Below are positions 1-5,958 of a DNA stretch of 64,000 nt, piece by piece. The stretch spans positions 1 through 64,000 of the forward strand of contig JAUCGA010000018.1 of the NCBI GenBank assembly GCA_030377865.1, read 5' to 3'. Below the pieces are notes generated by a model. The model did not search any database, was not told the origin of the DNA, and was given only the letters and a program-made list of their open reading frames with translations. Numbering within the stretch: the stretch's first letter is position 1; each line of letters begins with the position of its first letter. This DNA comes from Anaerolineales bacterium HSG25. Lineage in GTDB: Bacteria; Chloroflexota; Anaerolineae; 4572-78; J111. A program made the position numbers and the translations under genes.

Positions 1-119
1 CTAACCAACGGGCACTAACGCACCAAGCGAATTCCGGTCTTAACTGTCTGAACCATGACCATGGTAGCACAAACCCTGTTTCTTGAACAATGAAGGCGCG
101 TGGTGCGCGACTGGAGGGG

Positions 120-184
120 CTAACCAAGCAGTACACCGAATTAAGGGATAAGCGAATTCGTTTTTCCCCCAATTCGGTGTCCTA
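120..184 (+). repeat. 65-bp direct repeat, copy 1 (hairpin-forming)
   Basis: Near-identical to 265-329 (offset 145 bp, about two small differences). Each unit contains a stem CACCGAATT / AATTCGGTG around an EcoRI-like GCGAATTC stretch. The first 40 bases of the window (CTAACCAACGG and GCGAATTCCGGTCT) look like a degraded further copy. No gene is supported in 1-347. Confidence 0.85.
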
Positions 185-264
185 TCATACAAAACAACAG
201 GATTACCCGAACGAACGGATCAGCGCACCACAAATCCGATCATTCCGGCAATCCTGTTCTCTAC

Positions 265-329
265 CTAACCAAGCAGTACACCGAATTAAGGGATAAGCGA
301 ATTCAGTTTTCCCCCAATTCGATGTCCTA
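265..329 (+). repeat. 65-bp direct repeat, copy 2
   Basis: Second copy of the repeat at 120-184, ending 18 bp before the ATG of the first gene, so it occupies the 5' leader or promoter space of that gene. The stem is imperfect here (AATTCGATG instead of AATTCGGTG). Confidence 0.85.
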
Positions 330-347
330 ACCCATATAAAACAACTT

Positions 348-3300
348 ATGCCCACTCGAACCCGCCCCCCCCATCCCCTGCTCGTGTGGGGACTATACCT
401 GCTGTTAGCCATTGCCCTGACCTGGCCCGTTGCCCGCAACCTGACCAGCCATCTGCCCGGTGACGGGGGTGACGATCCTGCCCTAGCCTGGAATATCTGG
501 TGGCTCAAATATGCCCTGCTCAACCTCGGCCAAAGCCCCTTTCCCAGCGACTCCATGTTCTATCCGGTCGGCATCAATCTGGCTTTCTACACTTTGACCC
601 CGCTCAATGGCATCACCGCCATGCCCCTGACTCTGAATTTTGGTGTGGTCACGGCCAGCAACTTGCACCTGTGGTTTAGCTTTGTGGTTGGTGGGTATGG
701 CATGTATTTGTTGGTGCGGTATTTGTTGAATTGGGAATTAGCCCACCAACACCTACGATACCCATTCGGGCACGTAGGAAAAAAAGATACCTCGCAGGAG
801 GCATCTTTGTCCTTCAAGGTACGAAGCTCCTTGAAGGTCGTATCGCTCACATGGCTCGCCCCCCTCATCAGCGGAATCTGTTACGCCTTTGCCAGTAGCA
901 AACTGTTTTATGTCGCCTTGGGGCAATTTAACATCGCCAGCACCCACTGGATTCCCTTCACCGTGCTGTTCGTCATGCGCACCGCCCACCAGCCGACTCG
1001 CTGGCGCAATCCCCTACTGGCCGGATTCTTCCTGACCTGCCAAGCCTGGGCCGAGATGACCTACGCCTCATTTTTGCTGATATTTATCGGGCTGTATTGG
1101 CTGTGGGAAATGGGACACGGATTGACACGGATAAACACGGATTTTTTAAACGCCCCTGATGAGCAAGAACGCAAAGACAAGAGAGAAAAAGCAACCATTT
1201 CTCGCGGAGACGCAGAGGCGCAGAGAAGTTATAACTCTGCGTCTCTGCGTCTCCGCGAGAAATTTGATTCAACAAAGGTTGTTCTGTGGCAAAGCAAGCT
1301 TTGCACTCCTTTTTTAAAAATCCGTGTTTATCCGCGTGTATCCGTGTCCCTATCCTTCATCCTCATTGGGCTGACCTTCCTCATCGGACTTAGCCCGATT
1401 CTGGCGGCCATGCTCCCCGATATGCTGACCGAAGGTGACTTTCTGGTTGAGGGAACTGGTTTTGCCGAGGCGTTCAGCGCCGACCTGATTGGTTTCCTGA
1501 TCCCGACCATGCACCATCCGTGGTTGGGCGACCTGATTCAACAGAGCGGGGTCATGCATTTCGACAAGGGGCAACATATCTATTTGGGGCTGGTTCTGCT
1601 TGGCGGAGCCATCATCGCCCTGCCCATGAGCCGTCGCCATGCCGAGCTACGCTTCTGGCTGATGAGCGCGCTCCTGTTTGGCCTGCTCTGCCTTGGCCCG
1701 TCGATTATCGTCAACGGCTATAACACCGAGATTCCCGGCCCGTTTGTGATTTTGCAACAACTCCCCTTTTTTAAGGGCAATCGCTACCCCAGTCGATTCG
1801 CGGTCATGCTGATATTGTCGCTGAGTGTGATTGTGGGGTATGTGATAGCTATTGGCTATGCGAAGATTATGGCAATCCAACACCTGCGAGGAGGAAAACA
1901 GACCTCGCAGGTGATAATTCTCCTCTTGATTCCTGCCCTGTTCCTGTTTGAACATCTCAGTGCGCCCCTGCCCCAGTCGGACATGCGCTTGCCATCGGCC
2001 TACCATGCCTTAGCCGACACGCCACCCACCGAGCCGCACACGGTGCTGAATATCCCCTTCGCGTGGCGAAATGGCTTCGACATCATGGGAGCGTGGACGA
2101 CGCAGTTCATGTTTAGCCAGTTTTACCAGACTCATCATCAACAGCGCCACCTACAAGGGAACACCAGTCGTAATCCGGCTTATAAGTTCCAATATTTTAG
2201 CCATGCGCCGGTCATCAACAGTCTGTTGGCCTTGCAGACCGGCAAATCGTTACCCCCAGAGCGAATCGCTCATGACCAGCCGTTGGCCTCGGCAGTGTTG
2301 GCATTTTTCGACATACGGTATATCATCATCGGGCCGGATGAGAGCGACTCGCCCCGCCCCGTCACCCCCAGAGCGACCATGCCTTACATCGAGCAGGTCT
2401 TTCCGGTCACTCAAATCTATCCTGCGGTGAGGACGTTGCCTGAGCCTGTCGAAGTGTTGCCTGAGCCTGTCGAAGGCATCGACCCTTCGACAAGCTCAGG
2501 GTACGCTTCGGCAAACTCAGGGTACGATAATGAGCAATATATCATCTATCAGGTTGACGAGTCGGTCAGCCACCCGACCCGCTACCGGATTGACAGTAAC
2601 AACCCTCTAACCCCGCTCTACCTTGGCGAGGGATGGGGTACGGTCAATCCAGAACAACCACTTTTGGCGCAACGAGAGGCGGTGCGGCTGATGCTCCCTT
2701 TAACCCAAACCGCACATCGGCTGACGATTCAAGCCCGTCGCCCTGAAGCGTTTCAGCCCAATAGTCACCCGACCATCAGCCTGAGCCTAAACGGCTGGCA
2801 AAGTGAGAGCCAACCGATGTCACCCGACTTGGCGAGTTATCAGTTTGATATTCCAGCCCAAGCCACCAATAAAGGTTTAAATAATCTGTGGCTGAAAATC
2901 TCCGAACTGTCCCTCAGAAAACTAATACCACCGGAGGTAACAGCCTACAGCGCGGGTGAAGAGGTCGGTGGCCGAGGGCATATCTACCTGAATGGACGCG
3001 ACATCTCCCCCAACAAACGGGGCTACAACATCGCCCTGATTTCACCAGATGGGAGTTATCAGGTCGCCAACTTCGACACCCATGCCGATGTCAGCGCCAA
3101 TGACCGACTAGCCGAGTTCATCAGCACCGCCCTGCCTGACCAGACTATCGCCCTTGCCGTGGCCGACGAGGCCAGTTTTAACCTGACCGAAACGACCATC
3201 AACGCTCTGCAATCGGTCAACATTCAGGCTGACCTGCGTGACTGTTTCCGCTGTAGCCAAGCCATCATCCGCCAGCCCGACGGAACGGTCTACAGCCGAA

Positions 3301-3416
3301 CCGACCCGCTCCAGCCAGTCAATGTCACCAATCACATCGGCCTGACCGAGCCGACGATTTCGGCACTCATCCACTCGATTGAGGTTGAACCGATTCCATC
3401 CAACGAACAAAACTAG
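348..3416 (+). CDS. Giant polytopic membrane protein (GT-C-like) with in-frame repeat insertions
   Basis: A 1022-aa membrane protein, probably a GT-C type glycosyltransferase or surface-polymer enzyme; the exact family is not recognised. The first TM helix is at about residues 12-28, followed by an acidic loop GDGGDDP (38-44) like the catalytic acidic loop of GT-C enzymes. TM segments continue to about residue 540, then an extracytoplasmic soluble part of about 450 residues. At least four stretches look foreign and are built of palindromic repeats read in frame: residues about 133-167 (Rep-H), 256-334 (inverted repeat 1113-1349 with a nested palindrome), 511-523 (Rep-H) and 695-727 (Rep-J, encoding LPEPVEG and STSSGYA-like peptides). 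They interrupt hydrophobic segments without breaking the frame. The ATG at 348 has no clear ribosome site. Function is inferred; the reading frame is certain. Confidence 0.8.
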   Translation: MPTRTRPPHPLLVWGLYLLLAIALTWPVARNLTSHLPGDGGDDPALAWNIWWLKYALLNLGQSPFPSDSMFYPVGINLAFYTLTPLNGITAMPLTLNFGVVTASNLHLWFSFVVGGYGMYLLVRYLLNWELAHQHLRYPFGHVGKKDTSQEASLSFKVRSSLKVVSLTWLAPLISGICYAFASSKLFYVALGQFNIASTHWIPFTVLFVMRTAHQPTRWRNPLLAGFFLTCQAWAEMTYASFLLIFIGLYWLWEMGHGLTRINTDFLNAPDEQERKDKREKATISRGDAEAQRSYNSASLRLREKFDSTKVVLWQSKLCTPFLKIRVYPRVSVSLSFILIGLTFLIGLSPILAAMLPDMLTEGDFLVEGTGFAEAFSADLIGFLIPTMHHPWLGDLIQQSGVMHFDKGQHIYLGLVLLGGAIIALPMSRRHAELRFWLMSALLFGLLCLGPSIIVNGYNTEIPGPFVILQQLPFFKGNRYPSRFAVMLILSLSVIVGYVIAIGYAKIMAIQHLRGGKQTSQVIILLLIPALFLFEHLSAPLPQSDMRLPSAYHALADTPPTEPHTVLNIPFAWRNGFDIMGAWTTQFMFSQFYQTHHQQRHLQGNTSRNPAYKFQYFSHAPVINSLLALQTGKSLPPERIAHDQPLASAVLAFFDIRYIIIGPDESDSPRPVTPRATMPYIEQVFPVTQIYPAVRTLPEPVEVLPEPVEGIDPSTSSGYASANSGYDNEQYIIYQVDESVSHPTRYRIDSNNPLTPLYLGEGWGTVNPEQPLLAQREAVRLMLPLTQTAHRLTIQARRPEAFQPNSHPTISLSLNGWQSESQPMSPDLASYQFDIPAQATNKGLNNLWLKISELSLRKLIPPEVTAYSAGEEVGGRGHIYLNGRDISPNKRGYNIALISPDGSYQVANFDTHADVSANDRLAEFISTALPDQTIALAVADEASFNLTETTINALQSVNIQADLRDCFRCSQAIIRQPDGTVYSRTDPLQPVNVTNHIGLTEPTISALIHSIEVEPIPSNEQN
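746..850. repeat. Rep-H palindromic unit inside coding sequence
   Basis: Contains the recurring words CCCATTCGGGCACGTA and CCTTCAAGGTACGAAGCTCC / CCTTGAAGG, also found at 6031-6046, 7803-7880 and 37757-37860. It lies in frame in the first gene and encodes a charged, non-membrane stretch between two hydrophobic segments. Confidence 0.75.
1113..1349. repeat. 237-bp inverted-repeat element inside coding sequence
   Basis: The outer arms GGACACGG...CACGGATAAACACGGAT (1113-1145) and the reverse complement at 1317-1349 enclose a second palindrome at 1198-1263 (arms TTTCTCGCGGAGACGCAGAG). The whole 237 bp equals 79 codons and is translated in frame as a highly charged insert. Confidence 0.85.
1879..1914. 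repeat. Rep-H hairpin inside coding sequence
   Basis: ACACCTGCGAGG...CCTCGCAGGTG palindrome read in frame in the first gene. The same hairpin type lies between genes at 37757-37785 and 51046-51082. Confidence 0.7.
2430..2526. repeat. Rep-J repeat inside coding sequence
   Basis: Two direct copies of CCTGAGCCTGTCGAAG followed by inverted copies CTTCGACAAGCTCAGG and CTTCGGCAAACTCAGG. Read in frame, it gives LPEPVE twice, then STSSGYAS. The same palindrome is the cargo of the Rep-G element at 45599-45708. Confidence 0.8.
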
Positions 3417-3649
3417 CGACAAGTTAGTTATCTGGTTAAAATAGCTGATGCTTATCTACATAGGCAAATCAGAAAATCTGAGACATTGCCAAATGAGACT
3501 CAAGTGAATTTTTCAAATGATATGGATGTACTTTTAGCAGAGATTATTAGTATTCTTAAATAGACAAGAGATTGAACGTTTGGTTAAACTATTTCACTAC
3601 GTATTTGGGAAATCCTGCGTAGTGGTTGGCTAGCACCCATCCTTGGCGG

Positions 3650-3740
3650 ACAGTGCGAAGAAGATAAATCTCCCAAGGATCGTTGCAATGATGCCATTGG
3701 AACGATCCTTGGGAGATTTATTTTCTTGGAACTTCCTTTA
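3650..3740. repeat. Rep-G element (copy G1, left end eroded)
   Basis: Arms AAATCTCCCAAGGATCGTT and AACGATCCTTGGGAGATTT enclose about 15 bp. The right end TTTTCTTGGAACTTCC matches the ends of the Rep-G copies at 23560, 45599 and 56509. It sits directly before the ATG of the next gene. The stretch 3417-3640 shows no gene or recognised repeat. Confidence 0.7.
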
Positions 3741-3762
3741 TCATTCAGAAAACGGAAACAGC

Positions 3763-5307
3763 ATGAAAAAATTAGGCTTAGGCATCCAAGAATTAGCCGA
3801 TTTTAAGGCAAACAACTTAATCTATGTGGACAAAACCGAGCATATTTATAAGCTCATCGACGATGGAAAATACTATTTTCTGTCACGTCCGCGACGTTTT
3901 GGTAAGTCATTGCTCGTAGATACCCTCAAAGAGGTTTTTTCTGCTAACAAAGAGATTTTTGAAGAGTGCTGGATCTATGATAAATGGAACTGGAAGCAAA
4001 AATATCCGGTCATTAAACTTAGCTTTGCCAAGATGAGTTATCGAAAAGACGGGCTGGAAGCGGCATTGGAGCTTAGTTTGTTAGAGCAGGCCAACCTGCA
4101 TGGCATCCAGTTAACAACGCCTAATTATAGCAGTAGATTTTTAGAGCTGATTGAAGCCTTGGGCCAAGAAACTCCCGTGGTGGTACTCATTGATGAGTAT
4201 GATAAGCCGATTATTGATTATCTCGAAAAATCCGAACTGAAACAGGCTTATGAGAATAGAGAGATATTAAAAACCTTTTATGCGGGGGTAAAAGACCAAG
4301 GTCAATATCTGCGGTTTTTCCTTATCACTGGAGTCTCAAAGTTTAGTCAGGTTTCAATATTTAGTGACCTTAATCATTTGACCGATATAACCATCTCCAA
4401 ACATTTTGCCACGCTTGTTGGTTACACGGAAGCCGAAATCAAAAAATATTACGCCGATTATCTGAGCAGTCTTAGTCAAGAGCTTGAACAATCTGAATCG
4501 GAAGTGATGCAAGAGATTACCCGTTGGTATAACGGCTACTCTTGGGACGGTAAAACATTTGTCTTTAACCCCTATTCGATCATCAGTCTGTTTTACCACC
4601 AAGAGTTTAGAAACTTTTGGTTTGAAACCGGAAGCCCGACATTCCTTATCAAAAAATTAAAAGAGGCCGATACAAAAATCAATGAATCGATCAATAAACA
4701 TATCCCTGAATCAGCCTTTAATAAATATGATATTGATAATATCAATCTGACCGCCATCATGTTCCAAACCGGCTACTTGGCTATAAAAGCATACGATAGA
4801 AAAACAAGAAAATATTTGCTTGATTTTCCCAACGAAGAGGTGCGCGAGGCTTTTCTTGATTTTGCGGTAAAGCATTATGCCAACAGTTCCCTCCTTGAAA
4901 TGGAAACAATTGTTGAAACCTTACTTGAGGCTCTGCACCACAATGATATAAAACGTTTTGTGTCGGCACTACAGGCACTTTTCAGTTCAATTACCATCAA
5001 ACAGTTAGACAAAGTCAAAGAGTATGAGGGGTTTTATCATTCCATCATCTACATTGTGTTAAAAATTGTGGGCGTTCAAATCGCCTGCGAGGTTCAATCA
5101 AACTTTGGCAGTACCGATGCGGTTATAAAAACAGACAATTATATCTATGTTATTGAATTTAAGATGGGCAGTGCCCAAAGTGCGATTGATCAGATTAAAC
5201 GCAAAAAATATCAGGCTCCCTATCTCTCAGACCGCCGAGAGGTTGTCATGGTGGGGTTTGGATTTAACAAAGCCAAAAGAAACCTCGATGATTATCTCGT
5301 TGAGTAA
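3763..5307 (+). CDS. AAA-ATPase-like protein with C-terminal PD-(D/E)XK nuclease-like domain
   Basis: A 514-aa protein of the widespread family with an N-terminal AAA-ATPase_like domain and a C-terminal PDDEXK_9-like domain, whose biological role is not established. Residues 1-50 carry the family signature (LGIQEL, YVDKT, YFLSRPRRFGKS; the latter is the Walker A region, with S in place of GKT). Walker B is VVLIDEYDKP at about residue 145. The C-terminal part contains FGSTDAVI...YVIEFK, the D...ExK core of PD-(D/E)XK enzymes. I chose the ATG at 3763 because the family begins at MKKLGLGI; the 40 residues upstream are translated Rep-G repeat. The TAA stop lies in the first bases of a Rep-A element. 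A similar two-domain design, from another family, occurs at 19263. Confidence 0.88.
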   Translation: MKKLGLGIQELADFKANNLIYVDKTEHIYKLIDDGKYYFLSRPRRFGKSLLVDTLKEVFSANKEIFEECWIYDKWNWKQKYPVIKLSFAKMSYRKDGLEAALELSLLEQANLHGIQLTTPNYSSRFLELIEALGQETPVVVLIDEYDKPIIDYLEKSELKQAYENREILKTFYAGVKDQGQYLRFFLITGVSKFSQVSIFSDLNHLTDITISKHFATLVGYTEAEIKKYYADYLSSLSQELEQSESEVMQEITRWYNGYSWDGKTFVFNPYSIISLFYHQEFRNFWFETGSPTFLIKKLKEADTKINESINKHIPESAFNKYDIDNINLTAIMFQTGYLAIKAYDRKTRKYLLDFPNEEVREAFLDFAVKHYANSSLLEMETIVETLLEALHHNDIKRFVSALQALFSSITIKQLDKVKEYEGFYHSIIYIVLKIVGVQIACEVQSNFGSTDAVIKTDNYIYVIEFKMGSAQSAIDQIKRKKYQAPYLSDRREVVMVGFGFNKAKRNLDDYLVE

Positions 5308-5370
5308 AAGTTCAGTAAAGTAGCCCTAGAAACCCGATTTCTTAAAGAAATCGGGTTTCTGACACTCTTT
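5304..5370 (+). repeat. Rep-A MITE copy a (3' truncated)
   Basis: Begins GTAAAAGTTCAGTAAAG and contains the core palindrome AAACCCGATTTCTT/AAGAAATCGGGTTT. It ends after CACTCTTT and lacks the normal right end. The TAA stop of the upstream gene (5305-5307) is formed by its second to fourth bases. Confidence 0.85.
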
Positions 5371-5458
5371 CCATGATGGTAACAGGTGTGTACCCGTTAC
5401 CCATAACAGGCGGGTGTATCCTCCTTCAAGGAGGCTTCGCGCTACCCGCCAAATACCC

Positions 5459-5482
5459 GTTGCGATTACATAATCGCAACGA
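5459..5482. repeat. Short perfect hairpin in repeat-rich spacer
   Basis: CGTTGCGAT-tacata-ATCGCAACG. The surrounding 5371-5570 also holds short inverted words (ACAGG, ACCCG, CCTCCTTCAAGGAGG) and no credible gene. Confidence 0.6.
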
Positions 5483-5571
5483 TCAGGAATAATAGCTGGC
5501 TTTAGCCTGCTTTAGCTATCAGCATCGGGATTTATTCCGATGTGTTTTGTCGCACCTTAAGTTGGTAGCCC

Positions 5572-5810
5572 CAATCCGTTTCTTTCAATTATCGGTAGTG
5601 TTGCATTATTGACTGATGGACATGTCACCCTGAGCGTTTTTGGCGAAGGGTCTCTCTGACCCGATTCTTATGAAGAGTCGGGGGATACTTCGGCTTCGCC
5701 TCAGTATGACATCGAACAGGCTATCAGTCAACAGGTCAGCACTACCCAATTATCCGTTGTAGTCCTGTTTTCAACTGAACCAAAGAAAAAGTTAGGGTGA
5801 GAAAAATTAC
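5572..5810 (+). repeat. Rep-L repeat, split by a Rep-D insertion
   Basis: Left part CCAATCCGTTTCTTTCAATTATC (up to 5595) and right part ATTATCCGTTGTAGTCCTG through AAAGAAAAAGTTAGGG match the uninterrupted Rep-L copy at 18626-18700. The break point is occupied by the 151-bp element at 5596-5746. Confidence 0.85.
5596..5746. repeat. Rep-D element D1 with 8-bp target duplication
   Basis: Ends are GGTAGTGTTG and CAGCACTACC. Flanked on both sides by CAATTATC (5588-5595 and 5747-5754), a perfect 8-bp duplication. Subterminal inverted words GACTGATGG / CTATCAGTC lie inside. The cargo includes CCCTGAGCG and GAAGGGTCTC words. Confidence 0.85.
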
Positions 5811-5848
5811 CTATTTCGACGACATCATCACCACGGCCAAGGAAGCTA

Positions 5849-5947
5849 GGAATAGGATTTTAATAAATTGCGCGCTCCAGAGTGGTTCAATCTTGGAGAT
5901 TGAACCACTCTCATGGCGAACTGCACAAGTTAATTAATCCCGATTCC
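5849..5947. repeat. Rep-F element F1
   Basis: Imperfect terminal inverted repeats GGAATAGGATTTTAATAAATT and AGTTAATTAATCCCGATTCC, flanked by TA on both sides (5847-5848, 5948-5949). The internal hairpin AGAGTGGTTCAATC / GATTGAACCACTCT resembles those at 18439-18471 and 55925-55957. Confidence 0.8.
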
Positions 5948-5958
5948 TACTATAGATT

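Noticed and set aside
90-296. 68-aa plus-strand ORF in the direct-repeat region
   Set aside because: Composed of the 65-bp repeat and flanking DNA; no ribosome site and no protein-like composition.
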